Assembly: GCA_044222225.1 (NCBI GenBank)
Contig: JBGANR010000020.1
Location: forward strand, 20,840 to 84,839
Direction of reading: 5' to 3'
From: JBGANR01 sp044222225
GTDB lineage: Bacteria > Actinomycetota > Actinomycetes > Mycobacteriales > Mycobacteriaceae
DNA: 64,000 nucleotides
This document shows, piece after piece, positions 31,627-40,775 of this stretch; the stretch's first letter is position 1; each line of letters opens with the position of its first letter. A program made the translations under genes and the position numbers. A model generated the notes under the pieces. That model saw only the letters and a program-made list of their open reading frames with translations, did no database searches and had not been told where the DNA came from.

Positions 31627-33279
31627 GTGACCCCCGCCGAACTCGCCGCGCTCGTCCGCGCCGCCACAATCTTCGTCGTCGACGCGCAAGGACTGGATTC
31701 GTCCCTCGTTCCCGACCAGGTCACGGTCGAGCGTCCGCGCAACCCCGAGCACGGCGACTACGCCACGAACATCGCGCTGCAGCTGGCCAAGAAGCTCGGC
31801 ACGGCCCCCCGGGACCTCGCCGTTCGGCTCGCGACGGCGCTGGCCGCAGACCCCGCGATCGAGACGGCCGAGATCGCCGGGCCGGGCTTCGTCAACATCC
31901 GGCTCGCGGCGGTCGCGCAGAACGCCGCCGTCGGCGTGATCCTCGCCGCCGGTTCCGCCTACGGCCGGTCCGATGTGCTGGCGGGGACGACCATCAACCT
32001 CGAGTTCGTCTCGGCGAACCCCACCGGTCCGATCCACCTCGGCGGCACGCGTTGGGCGGCCGTCGGCGACGCGCTCGGCCGGGTGCTCGCTGCGGCCGGC
32101 GCCACGGTGGTGCGCGAGTACTACTTCAACGACCACGGTTCGCAGATCGACAGGTTCGCGCGGTCGCTGGTCGCCGCGGCGCTCGGTGAACCGGCGCCCG
32201 AGGACGGCTATGCGGGCGAGTACATCGCCGACATCGCCGCGCGGATCGTCGCCGATGTGCCCGGCGTCCTCGAGCTGCCGGCCGACGACCGGCAGGAGGC
32301 GTTCCGCAGCCGCGGCGTCGAGCTGATGTTCGACCACATCAAGCGGACGCTGCACGAGTTCGGCACGGATTTCGACGTCTACACCCACGAGAACTCGATG
32401 TTCGACAAGGGCCTGGTCGACGAGGCCGTCGCCGAACTCAAGGCCAACGGCAACCTCTACGAACTCGACGGCGCGTGGTGGCTGCGCTCGACGGCCTTCG
32501 GCGACGACAAGGACCGCGTCGTCATCAAGTCCGACGGCAGCGCCGCCTATATCGCGGGTGACCTCGCGTACTTCCGCGACAAGCGCAAGCGCGGCGCCGA
32601 CCTCGCCATCTACATGCTCGGCGCCGACCATCACGGCTATGTGGTGCGGCTCAAGGCCGGCGCCGCGGCGCTCGGCGACGACCCCGACCGGCTCGAAGTG
32701 CTCATCGGGCAGATGGTCAACCTGGTCAAGGACGGCACGCCGGTGCGGATGAGCAAGCGGGCGGGCACCGTCATCACGCTCGACGACCTCGTCGACGCGA
32801 TCGGCGTCGACGCCGCGCGGTACTCCCTCATCCGCTCGTCGGTGGATTCGACGATCGACATCGACCTCGACCTCATGACGCGGCAGTCGAGCGAGAACCC
32901 CGTCTACTACGTGCAGTACGCGCACGCGCGGCTGTGTGCGATCGGCCGTGCGGCCGACGATCTGGGCCTCGTCGCGGACGCCGGCGCGGCCGACCTGCTG
33001 ACGACGCCGTGGGAGGGCGACCTCATCCGGACGCTCGGCGACTTCCCGGGCGTCGTCGAGACGGCCGCCGAGCTGCGTGAACCGCATCGCGTCGCCCGCT
33101 ATCTGGAGACGCTGGCCGGCTCGTACCACAAGTTCTACGACCACTGCCGGGTGCTGCCGCAGGGCGACGAGGAGCCGAGCGACCTGCATCGCGCCCGGCT
33201 CGCGCTGTGCGCGGCCACCCGCGTCGTGTTCGCCGCCGGGCTCGCGCTCGTCGGCGTCAGCGCTCCGGAGCGGATGTGA
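31627..33279 (+). CDS. argS: Arginyl-tRNA synthetase
   Basis: A 550-residue class I synthetase charging tRNA-Arg. The N-terminal additional domain carries PRNPEHGDYATNIALQLAK. The HIGH-type motif is HLGG at 137-140 (FVSANPTGPIHLGG), and the KMSKS equivalent is VRMSKRAG near 373. The C-terminal anticodon-binding domain has NPVYYVQYAHARLCAI and ETLAGSYHKFYDHCRV. The GTG at 31627 follows TAGGAT by 8 nt. It is first in an operon with lysA, hom, thrC and thrB; the stop overlaps the lysA start by 4 nt. An argS-lysA-hom operon is also known in Corynebacterium. Confidence 0.97.
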   Translation: MTPAELAALVRAATIFVVDAQGLDSSLVPDQVTVERPRNPEHGDYATNIALQLAKKLGTAPRDLAVRLATALAADPAIETAEIAGPGFVNIRLAAVAQNAAVGVILAAGSAYGRSDVLAGTTINLEFVSANPTGPIHLGGTRWAAVGDALGRVLAAAGATVVREYYFNDHGSQIDRFARSLVAAALGEPAPEDGYAGEYIADIAARIVADVPGVLELPADDRQEAFRSRGVELMFDHIKRTLHEFGTDFDVYTHENSMFDKGLVDEAVAELKANGNLYELDGAWWLRSTAFGDDKDRVVIKSDGSAAYIAGDLAYFRDKRKRGADLAIYMLGADHHGYVVRLKAGAAALGDDPDRLEVLIGQMVNLVKDGTPVRMSKRAGTVITLDDLVDAIGVDAARYSLIRSSVDSTIDIDLDLMTRQSSENPVYYVQYAHARLCAIGRAADDLGLVADAGAADLLTTPWEGDLIRTLGDFPGVVETAAELREPHRVARYLETLAGSYHKFYDHCRVLPQGDEEPSDLHRARLALCAATRVVFAAGLALVGVSAPERM

Positions 33280-34697
33280 ACGCGCATCCCGCGGGCCCGC
33301 GGCACGCGGCGATCCCGGTCGCGCCGACGCTGCCGCCGCGTCCCGAATCGCCCGCCGAGCTCGCCGCGCTCGCGCCGAACGTCTGGCCCCGGACGGCCGA
33401 GCGGGACTCAGGCGGCGTGCTGTGCATCGGCGGAGTCTCGGCGACGACGCTCGCCGCGGAGTTCGGCACGCCGCTGTTCGTGGTCGACGAGGCCGACTTC
33501 CGGTCTCGCTGCCGGGAGATCGCCGAGGCGTTCGGCGCGCCGGATCGCGTCCACTACGCGTCGAAGGCGTTCCTCTCGGGACAGATCGCCCGCTGGGTCG
33601 ACGACGAGGGGCTCTCGCTCGACGTCTGCTCGGGCGGTGAGCTGGCGCTCGCGCTCCACGTCGGATTTCCGGCCGCCCGGATCACGATGCACGGCAACAA
33701 CAAGTCGGTCGCCGAACTCACGGCGGCCGTCGAGGCGGGGGTCGGGCACGTCGTCGTCGACTCGCTGACCGAGATCGACAGGCTCGACGCCGTCGCTCGC
33801 GAGGCCGGTGTGGTGCAGGACGTGCTCGTCCGCGTCACGGTCGGCGTCGAGGCGCACACCCACGAGTTCATCGCGACGGCGCACGAGGACCAGAAGTTCG
33901 GCTTCTCGCTGTCCGGCGGCGCCGCGCTGACGGCCGTCCGCGCCGTCTTCGCCACCGGCAACCTGCGGCTGATCGGGCTGCACAGTCATATCGGCAGCCA
34001 GATCTTCGAGGTCGACGGCTTCGAGCTGGCCGCGCACCGCGTGCTGGGCCTGCTGCGCGCGATCGTCGACGAATACGGTGTCGACAAGACCGCGCAGGTC
34101 TCGTTGCTCGACCTCGGCGGCGGTCTCGGCATCTCCTACCTGCCGTCCGACGATCCGCCCGCCGTCGGCGATCTCGCCGCGAAGCTGCGCACGATCGTCG
34201 AACGCGAGGCGGCGGCGCTCGGTCTGCCGACGCCGACGATCGCCGTCGAGCCGGGCCGGGCGATCGCGGGACCGTCGGGCGTGACGCTGTACGAGGTCGG
34301 CACCGTCAAGGACGTCGGTCTCGATCAGGGCGCCGTCCGTCGCTACGTGTCCGTGGACGGCGGGATGAGCGACAACATCCGCACGGCGCTGTATCAGGCC
34401 GAGTACGATGTGCGGGTCGCCGACGGCGTCAGCGATGCGCCGCCGCGAGTGGTGCGCGTCGTCGGCAAGCACTGCGAAAGCGGCGACATCGTCATCCGTG
34501 ACGCGTGGCTGCCCGAAGACACCGGGCCGGGGGACCTGCTGGCCGTCGCCGCGACGGGGGCCTACTGCTACTCGATGTCGAGTCGCTACAACATGGTGAC
34601 GCGGCCGGCCGTGGTCGCGTGCCGTGACGGCCGGGCGCGGCTCATCCTGCGCCGCGAGACCATCGAGGATCTGTTGAATCTGGAGGTTGAACTGTGA
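33276..34697 (+). CDS. lysA: Diaminopimelate decarboxylase
   Basis: A 473-residue PLP enzyme converting meso-diaminopimelate to L-lysine, the last lysine step. It has the PLP lysine in VHYASKAFLSGQ, HSHIGSQIFE, a Gly-rich phosphate loop (LDLGGGLGISY), EPGRAIAGPSG and the active-site Cys region GKHCESGDI. An N-terminal stretch of about 35 residues (AAIPVAPTLPPRPESPAEL) precedes the barrel, as in mycobacterial LysA. The GTG at 33276 overlaps the argS stop and the gene ends overlapping hom by 4 nt. Confidence 0.97.
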   Translation: MNAHPAGPRHAAIPVAPTLPPRPESPAELAALAPNVWPRTAERDSGGVLCIGGVSATTLAAEFGTPLFVVDEADFRSRCREIAEAFGAPDRVHYASKAFLSGQIARWVDDEGLSLDVCSGGELALALHVGFPAARITMHGNNKSVAELTAAVEAGVGHVVVDSLTEIDRLDAVAREAGVVQDVLVRVTVGVEAHTHEFIATAHEDQKFGFSLSGGAALTAVRAVFATGNLRLIGLHSHIGSQIFEVDGFELAAHRVLGLLRAIVDEYGVDKTAQVSLLDLGGGLGISYLPSDDPPAVGDLAAKLRTIVEREAAALGLPTPTIAVEPGRAIAGPSGVTLYEVGTVKDVGLDQGAVRRYVSVDGGMSDNIRTALYQAEYDVRVADGVSDAPPRVVRVVGKHCESGDIVIRDAWLPEDTGPGDLLAVAATGAYCYSMSSRYNMVTRPAVVACRDGRARLILRRETIEDLLNLEVEL

Positions 34698-35995
34698 CTG
34701 TGAGGCCGATCGGCGTCGCCGTGCTCGGCATGGGCAACGTCGGGGCGGAGGTCGTGCGGATCATCCGCGACTCCGCCGGCGATCTCGCCCAGCGCATCGG
34801 GGCCCCGCTGGAACTGCGCGGCGTCGCGGTCCGCGACGGCTCGCGTGACCGGGGGATCGAGCGGGAGCTGGTGACGACCGACGCCATGTCGCTCGTCCTG
34901 CGCGACGACGTCGACATCGTCGTCGAGCTCGTCGGCGGCATCGACCTGCCGCGCGAGCTCATCCGCTCGGCGTTGAAGTCCGGGAAGTCGGTGGTCACCG
35001 CGAACAAGGCGCTGCTCGCCGAGTACACGGGAGAGCTGGCGCAGGCCGCCGCCGATTCGCGCGTCGACCTCTACTTCGAGGCGTCGGTGGCGGGGGCGAT
35101 CCCGGTCATCCGGCCGCTCATGCAGTCGCTCGCCGGCGACCACGTGGTGCGCGTGGCGGGCATCGTCAACGGCACGACCAACTTCATCCTCTCCAAGATG
35201 GACTCCGAGGGGCAGGGCTACGCCGAGGCTCTCGCCGAAGCCGGCCGGCTCGGCTACGCCGAGGCCGATCCCACGGCCGATGTCGAGGGCTACGACGCCG
35301 CATCGAAGGCCGCGATCCTCGCCTCGCTCGCGTTCCACAGCCGGGTGACGGCGTCGGACGTCTACCGCGAGGGCATCAGCGCGATCACCGCCGAGGATCT
35401 CGTGGCGGCGAAGGCGCTGGGCTGCACGGTCAAGCTGCTCAGCATCTGCGAGCGGTTCACCGACACCGAAGGCGTCGAGCGGATCTCCGCGCGCGTCTAC
35501 CCGGCGCTCGTGCCGCTCGATCACCCGCTGGCGAGCGTCAACGACGCCTTCAACGCCGTCGTCGTCGAGGCTGAGAACGCGGGCCGGCTCATGTTCTACG
35601 GCCAGGGTGCGGGCGGTGCGCCGACGGCGTCGGCCGTCATGGGCGACCTGGTCATGGCCGCGCGCAACAAGGTCTACGGCGGCCGCGGCCCACTCGAGTC
35701 GACGTACGCCCAGCTCCCCGCCGCTCCGATCGGCGAGGTGCCCACCCGCTACTTCGTGTCGATGCGCGTGCACGACAAGCCGGGGGTGCTCTCGACGGTC
35801 GCCGGCGAGTTCACCAAGCGCAACGTCTCGATCTCGACGGTTCGCCAGGAGGGCCTCGGCGACAGCGCCACGCTTGTCGTCGTCACCCACCGGGCGCCCG
35901 ACTCCGCGCTGTCGGAGACCGTCGCCGCCCTGGAGAAGCTCGACGTCGTCGAGGCCGTGTCCCGTGTCCTGCGTCTGGAGGGAACCGATGAATAG
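34694..35995 (+). CDS. hom: Homoserine dehydrogenase
   Basis: A 433-residue NAD(P)-dependent enzyme reducing aspartate semialdehyde to homoserine, the branch point to threonine and methionine. Rossmann motif GMGNVG lies near the N-terminus. Catalytic-domain motifs include NKALLAEYTGEL, FEASVAGAIPVIRPL, GIVNGTTNFIL and EADPTADVEGYDAASKAAILASL. The C-terminal ACT domain (MRVHDKPGVLSTVAGEF) indicates feedback regulation, presumably by threonine. The GTG start overlaps lysA by 4 nt and the end overlaps thrC by 8 nt. Confidence 0.97.
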   Translation: MTVRPIGVAVLGMGNVGAEVVRIIRDSAGDLAQRIGAPLELRGVAVRDGSRDRGIERELVTTDAMSLVLRDDVDIVVELVGGIDLPRELIRSALKSGKSVVTANKALLAEYTGELAQAAADSRVDLYFEASVAGAIPVIRPLMQSLAGDHVVRVAGIVNGTTNFILSKMDSEGQGYAEALAEAGRLGYAEADPTADVEGYDAASKAAILASLAFHSRVTASDVYREGISAITAEDLVAAKALGCTVKLLSICERFTDTEGVERISARVYPALVPLDHPLASVNDAFNAVVVEAENAGRLMFYGQGAGGAPTASAVMGDLVMAARNKVYGGRGPLESTYAQLPAAPIGEVPTRYFVSMRVHDKPGVLSTVAGEFTKRNVSISTVRQEGLGDSATLVVVTHRAPDSALSETVAALEKLDVVEAVSRVLRLEGTDE

Positions 35996-37061
35996 CCCCG
36001 TGCACTCCCGTTGGCCGGGAATCATCGAGGCGTACCGCGATCGCCTGCCCGTCACCGCGGGCTGGCGCACCGTCACCCTCTACGAGGGCGGCACGCCGCT
36101 GGTGCCCGCGCCGTATCTCTCGGAGCTCACCGGCTGCGAGGTCTACCTCAAGGTCGAGGGCCTCAATCCGACGGGATCGTTCAAGGACCGCGGCATGACG
36201 ATGGCGGTCTCCGAGGCGGCCTCCACGGGCAAGCAGGCCGTGCTCTGCGCGTCGACGGGCAACACGTCCGCCTCGGCCGCGGCCTACGCGACGCGCGCCG
36301 GCATCGGCTGCGCCGTGCTCATCCCGCAGGGCAAGATCGCGATGGGCAAGTTGGCCCAGGCCGTCATGCACGGCGCCAAGATCATCCAGGTCCAGGGCAA
36401 TTTCGACGACTGTCTCGAGCTCGCCCGCAAGGCGACGGCGGAGTTCGACACGCTGGCACTGGTCAACTCGGTCAACCCCGTGCGGATCGAGGGTCAGAAG
36501 ACCGCCGCATTCGAGATCTGCGACGTGCTGGGCCGCGCGCCCGACATCCACGCGCTGCCGGTGGGCAACGCGGGCAACATCACCGCCTACTGGCGGGGCT
36601 ACAGCGAGTACCACGCCGACGGCATCACCGGCTCGCGGCCGCGGATGCTCGGCGTCCAGGCGGCCGGCGCCGCGCCGCTCGTGCACGGTGCACCGGTGAA
36701 GAACCCGGAGACGATCGCCACCGCGATCCGCATCGGCGATCCGGCCAGCTGGACCCAGGCCGTCGCCGCGCGCGACGAGTCCGACGGGCAGTTCCTCGCC
36801 GCCACCGACGCCAAGCTCCTCGAGGCGTACGCGATCGTGGCCGGCAAAGAAGGCGTCTTCGTCGAGCCGGCGTCCGCCGCCAGCGTCGCGGGCCTGCTCG
36901 CGGCGAGCGCCGACGGCTGGATCGAGCGCGGCCAGACGGTGGTCTGCACCGTCACCGGCAACGGGCTCAAGGACCCGGACACCGCGCTGCGCGAGGTCGG
37001 CGAGGTCGCGGCGATCCCCGTCGACCCCGCGGCCGTCGCCGACGCGCTGGGCCTGCGGTGA
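35988..37061 (+). CDS. thrC: Threonine synthase
   Basis: A 357-residue PLP enzyme converting O-phosphohomoserine to threonine. The PLP lysine lies in NPTGSFKDRGMTMA, followed by ASTGNTSASAAAY and NAGNITAYWRGY. The short, monofunctional form is the one usual in actinobacteria. GGAGGG lies 5 nt before the ATG at 35988, inside the last codons of hom. It ends in a GTGA overlap with thrB. Confidence 0.97.
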   Translation: MNSPVHSRWPGIIEAYRDRLPVTAGWRTVTLYEGGTPLVPAPYLSELTGCEVYLKVEGLNPTGSFKDRGMTMAVSEAASTGKQAVLCASTGNTSASAAAYATRAGIGCAVLIPQGKIAMGKLAQAVMHGAKIIQVQGNFDDCLELARKATAEFDTLALVNSVNPVRIEGQKTAAFEICDVLGRAPDIHALPVGNAGNITAYWRGYSEYHADGITGSRPRMLGVQAAGAAPLVHGAPVKNPETIATAIRIGDPASWTQAVAARDESDGQFLAATDAKLLEAYAIVAGKEGVFVEPASAASVAGLLAASADGWIERGQTVVCTVTGNGLKDPDTALREVGEVAAIPVDPAAVADALGLR

Positions 37062-38026
37062 CGATGGTGGCAGACCTCGACGTCGACGGGACGCCCGCTG
37101 CGCTGCGAACGCCGCTGCCGATCGGCGCATCGGCGTCCGTGCGGGTGCCGGCGTCGACGGCGAACCTCGGTGCCGGTTTCGACTGCCTCGGCCTGGCTCT
37201 GGGCCTCTATGACCATGTCTCGGTCGAGGTCGCGGCCGCGGACGTCGTCGTCGAGGCCTCCGGCTGCGGCGCCGATCAGGTACCGAGGGACGGTCGCCAC
37301 CTCGTGGCGCGGGCCGTCGCGGCGGGGCTGGCGGCGTCGGGGGCGGCGGCCCCCGGGCTGCGACTGACGTGCCGCAACTCCATCCCGCATTCGCGGGGAC
37401 TGGGCTCGTCGGCCTCGGCGGCCGTCGCCGGCGTCATCGCGTCCCAGCGGCTCGTCGCCGTAACGGGTGTCGGCACGCCGTTGACGACGGACGAGATCGT
37501 GCAGCTCGCGGGGGAGTTCGAGGGGCACCCGGACAACTCGTCCGCGTCGGTGCTCGGCGGGGCGATCGTCTCGTGGACCGAGGGCGGTCGCTACTTCGCG
37601 CGCCGGATCGACGTCCACCCGGCGGTGCGGGCCACGGCCTTCGTGCCCGACCACGAGTCGTCCACCGAGCACACCCGCGGCCTGCTGCCGGACGTCGTGC
37701 CGCGGTGCGACGCCGTCTTCAACCTCTCGCGGGCGGCGCTGGCCGTGCACGCGGTCTGCAACGAGCCGGAGCTGCTCTTCGCCGCGACGGAGGACCGGCT
37801 GCACCAGTCCTATCGCGCCGAGGCGCTGCCCGAGACGACCGCGCTGGTGGCCGCGCTGCGGTCGCGCGGCGTCGCGGCCGCGGTATCGGGTGCGGGGCCG
37901 ACGGTCCTCGCGCTCACCGTCGACCGGACGGGAGCCGGGCTCGACCCGGCTTTCGGGTCGCTCGCGGCCGAGCACGGTTTCGACGTGCTGCCGCTCGACG
38001 TCGCGGGGCCGGCGTCGGCGTACTGA
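37058..38026 (+). CDS. thrB: Homoserine kinase
   Basis: A 322-residue GHMP kinase phosphorylating homoserine. It has the N-terminal VRVPASTANLGAGFDCLGLA, the ATP-binding loop IPHSRGLGSSASA, EGHPDNSSASVLGG and the C-terminal AAVSGAGPTVLAL. The GTG at 37058 overlaps the thrC stop; an ATG two codons later is an alternative. It is last in the argS-lysA-hom-thrC-thrB operon. Confidence 0.96.
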   Translation: MTMVADLDVDGTPAALRTPLPIGASASVRVPASTANLGAGFDCLGLALGLYDHVSVEVAAADVVVEASGCGADQVPRDGRHLVARAVAAGLAASGAAAPGLRLTCRNSIPHSRGLGSSASAAVAGVIASQRLVAVTGVGTPLTTDEIVQLAGEFEGHPDNSSASVLGGAIVSWTEGGRYFARRIDVHPAVRATAFVPDHESSTEHTRGLLPDVVPRCDAVFNLSRAALAVHAVCNEPELLFAATEDRLHQSYRAEALPETTALVAALRSRGVAAAVSGAGPTVLALTVDRTGAGLDPAFGSLAAEHGFDVLPLDVAGPASAY

Positions 38027-38386
38027 AGAACGCTCCCGACGTGTCGTTGTTGCCGTGACGTCGTCGGGTGGATAGTATCGGTTCTACCTCGTGACAGGTC
38101 TGCGCCGACTCTCGGTGCGCGGCGGTCAACGACTCTCGACATCATCAGCCGTCGATCGACGATTCACCTTTCTCGGTTCGATCGCCGACGGCGTCATCGA
38201 CTCACCGGACGCGATCGGCTCGAAGCCGACCCTCGTCTACGGGGACGTCGACGGGAACGGTCGCCGCAGGGCCACACGAGGATGCAGAACATCGCCACAG
38301 CGCCGCGCGTACGGCGCGTCATCGGCCGGTAGTCATCGGCCGCCGGGCCGCGGTCCCTTCACGGGTGGCGGCAGGAAAGGAAATCC
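38027..38386 (+). promoter_or_regulatory. rho promoter and long 5' leader
   Basis: TTGCCG (38050-38055), a 17-bp spacer and TAGTAT (38073-38078) form a good promoter, giving a leader of about 300 nt before the rho GTG. No ORF of note lies inside. The leader is rich in short CG repeats and ends with GGCGGCAGGAAAGG ahead of the start. A long leader fits autoregulation of Rho by early termination, known in other bacteria; nothing here proves it. Confidence 0.55.
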
Positions 38387-40699
38387 GTGACGGAAACGGG
38401 TGTCATCGATAAGCAGGAGGCGTCGCGGCCTCGTCGGGGAAGCGGCCTCTCGGGCATGGTGCTCGCCGAGCTCAGGGCCATAGCCGGCGAACTGGGCATC
38501 CGCGGTACCTCCGGGATGCGAAAGGGCGATCTGATCGCCGCGATCGCCGAGCGGGCGGACGGCGGGCCGGCAGCGCCGCCGCGCACTCGTGCCCCGCGCA
38601 AGACCGCAGACGCCGCGGCGCCCGCGGCCGCCGAGCCGGCGGTCGCCGCTGCTCCGGCAGCCGCCGAGGCCGCGGCCCCTCGCGACCGTGTGACCAGCGA
38701 CGTCGCGGCTCCCGTGACGTCCGCCCCGGTCCGGACGCCGGAGGCCGTCAAGGCCGAAGCGCCGGCCGAGAAGGTCGCGACGCCGGACAAGGGTGCCGCG
38801 GTGGAGAAGGCTTCGGCTGTCGAGAAGGCCCCGGCCGTCGAGAAGGCTCCGGCTGCTGAGAAGAGCACGGTGGCCGACAAGGCCCCGAAGGCTGAGAAGT
38901 CCCCGGTGGCAGAGAAGGCGCCCGTGGCGGAGAAGGCCGCGGTCGTCGACAAGACGCCGGCGTCGGTCGAGACGCCGGCCGAGGGCTCTCGCGACAAGGG
39001 CGCGGACCGAGGTGACGAGCGCCAGGACGAGTCCGGCAAGGACGGTGACCGTCGAGTGGACACGAACAAGGACGACGCGACGAAGAGCACGGACCGCCGC
39101 GACAACGCGCGCCGGGACGACGCCGGCGACGACCAGCAGGGTGACGATCAGCAGGGCGGCGGACGCCGTCGCCGGCGCGACCGTGGCCAGAACGCGGGCG
39201 ATGCCAAGGGCGATCGCCCGAACACCCAGCAGGGCGGCCAGAACGCGGGCCAGGGCAATCAGTCCCAGGCCAGGGACGGCCAGGGCGGTCAGACGCGGGA
39301 CAATCAGGCCCGCGACAACCAGGCGCGCGACGGCCAGAACCGCGACAACCAGGCCAGGGACAACCAGAATCCTCGCGGCCAGGGCGGCGAGAATCAGGGC
39401 GGCCCGCAGAACCGGCAGCGCAACAGCAACAACGATGACGACGACGAGAACGGCAGGGGCCGGCGCGGCCGGCGCTTCCGGGAGCGGCGTCGGGGACGCG
39501 ACCGCGTCGAGGTCGGCTCGGATCCGCAGCTCGCCGAAGACGATGTCGTGCAGCCCGTCGCGGGCATCCTCGACGTGCTCGACAACTACGCGTTCGTCCG
39601 GACCTCCGGCTACCTCGCCGGCCCCAACGACGTCTACGTGTCGATGAACCTCGTGCGTCGCAACGGTCTGCGCCGCGGTGACGCGATCACCGGCGCCGTG
39701 CGCATCGGCAAGGAGGGCGAGAACGTCGGCACCGGCAACAACCGGCAGAAGTTCAACCCGCTGGTGCGGCTGGACACCGTCAACGGCACCGATCCGGAGA
39801 CGGCCAAGAAGCGTCCGGAGTTCAACAAGCTGACACCGCTGTACCCGAATCAGCGGCTGCGGCTGGAGACGACCCCGGATCGCATCTCGACTCGCGTCAT
39901 CGACCTCATCATGCCGATCGGCAAGGGGCAGCGCGCCCTCATCGTCAGCCCCCCGAAGGCGGGCAAGACGACGATCATGCAGAACATCGCCCACGCGATC
40001 ACCACCAACAATCCGGAATGCCACCTCATGGTGGTGCTCGTCGACGAGCGTCCGGAGGAGGTGACCGACATGCAGCGGTCGGTGCGCGGCGAGGTCATCG
40101 CCTCCACCTTCGACCGTCCGCCGTCAGATCACACGTCGGTCGCCGAGCTCGCCATCGAGCGGGCCAAGCGGCTCGTCGAGAACGGCAAGGACGTCGTCGT
40201 CCTGCTCGACTCGATCACGCGGCTGGGGCGTGCGTACAACAACTCCTCGCCGGCGTCGGGCCGCATCCTGTCCGGCGGCGTCGATTCGACGGCCCTCTAC
40301 CCGCCGAAGCGGTTCCTCGGTGCGGCGCGCAACATCGAGAACGGCGGCTCGCTGACCATCATCGCGACGACGATGGTCGAGACCGGCTCGACAGGCGACA
40401 CGGTGATCTTCGAGGAGTTCAAGGGCACCGGCAACGCCGAGCTCAAGCTCGATCGCAAGATCGCCGAGCGGCGCGTCTTCCCGGCCGTCGACGTCAACCC
40501 GTCGAGCACCCGTAAGGACGAGCTGCTGCTCTCGCCGGAGGAGTTCGGCGTCGTCTACAAGCTGCGCCGGGTGCTCTCGGGCCTCGACAGCCAGCAGGCG
40601 ATCGACCTGCTGATCAGTCAGCTGAAGAAGACCAAGACGAACTACGAGTTCCTGCTGCAGGTGCAGCAGAACACCCCGGGTTCGATGTCCGACAACTGA
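38387..40699 (+). CDS. rho: Transcription termination factor Rho with long disordered N-terminal extension
   Basis: A 770-residue hexameric RNA helicase. Residues 20-55 are the Rho N-domain (SGMVLAELRAIAGELGIRGT). About 60-370 are low complexity: Ala/Pro-rich, then repeats such as VEKAPAVEKAPAAEK (about 140-185), then Arg/Asp/Gln/Gly-rich repeats like ARDNQARDGQNRDNQ (about 275-350). The CSD starts near 375 (PVAGILDVLDNYAFVRTSGY), the Walker A is SPPKAGKTT near 521, then LVDERPEEVTDM, the Q-loop region DHTSVAELAIERAKR, and the R-loop GTGNAELKLDRK. E. coli Rho is 419 residues; Mycobacteriales Rho proteins typically carry such an extension. The GTG has AGGAAA 5 nt upstream. Confidence 0.97.
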   Translation: MTETGVIDKQEASRPRRGSGLSGMVLAELRAIAGELGIRGTSGMRKGDLIAAIAERADGGPAAPPRTRAPRKTADAAAPAAAEPAVAAAPAAAEAAAPRDRVTSDVAAPVTSAPVRTPEAVKAEAPAEKVATPDKGAAVEKASAVEKAPAVEKAPAAEKSTVADKAPKAEKSPVAEKAPVAEKAAVVDKTPASVETPAEGSRDKGADRGDERQDESGKDGDRRVDTNKDDATKSTDRRDNARRDDAGDDQQGDDQQGGGRRRRRDRGQNAGDAKGDRPNTQQGGQNAGQGNQSQARDGQGGQTRDNQARDNQARDGQNRDNQARDNQNPRGQGGENQGGPQNRQRNSNNDDDDENGRGRRGRRFRERRRGRDRVEVGSDPQLAEDDVVQPVAGILDVLDNYAFVRTSGYLAGPNDVYVSMNLVRRNGLRRGDAITGAVRIGKEGENVGTGNNRQKFNPLVRLDTVNGTDPETAKKRPEFNKLTPLYPNQRLRLETTPDRISTRVIDLIMPIGKGQRALIVSPPKAGKTTIMQNIAHAITTNNPECHLMVVLVDERPEEVTDMQRSVRGEVIASTFDRPPSDHTSVAELAIERAKRLVENGKDVVVLLDSITRLGRAYNNSSPASGRILSGGVDSTALYPPKRFLGAARNIENGGSLTIIATTMVETGSTGDTVIFEEFKGTGNAELKLDRKIAERRVFPAVDVNPSSTRKDELLLSPEEFGVVYKLRRVLSGLDSQQAIDLLISQLKKTKTNYEFLLQVQQNTPGSMSDN

Positions 40700-40707
40700 T
40701 CGCCTTC

Positions 40708-40753
40708 GAATGAGAACGCCCGCACCGGGAGATCGGTGCGGGCGTTCTCATTC
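40708..40753. terminator. 20-bp perfect hairpin between convergent rho and kinase 1
   Basis: A 20-nt arm starting GAATGAGAACGCCC (40708-40727) pairs perfectly with 40734-40753 around the loop GGAGAT. No T-tract follows. Position and symmetry indicate a bidirectional terminator of the U-less kind. Confidence 0.8.
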
Positions 40754-40775
40754 GCCGGAGAACCGGCGGGAAAGG

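Noticed and set aside
31459..33189. Extension of the DUF3105 frame across argS
   Set aside because: It is antisense to argS and shows typical shadow composition.
39200..39420. Possible CRISPR-like or minisatellite array
   Set aside because: The repeats are codon-level repeats inside the disordered region of rho (RDNQ units), without regular spacers.
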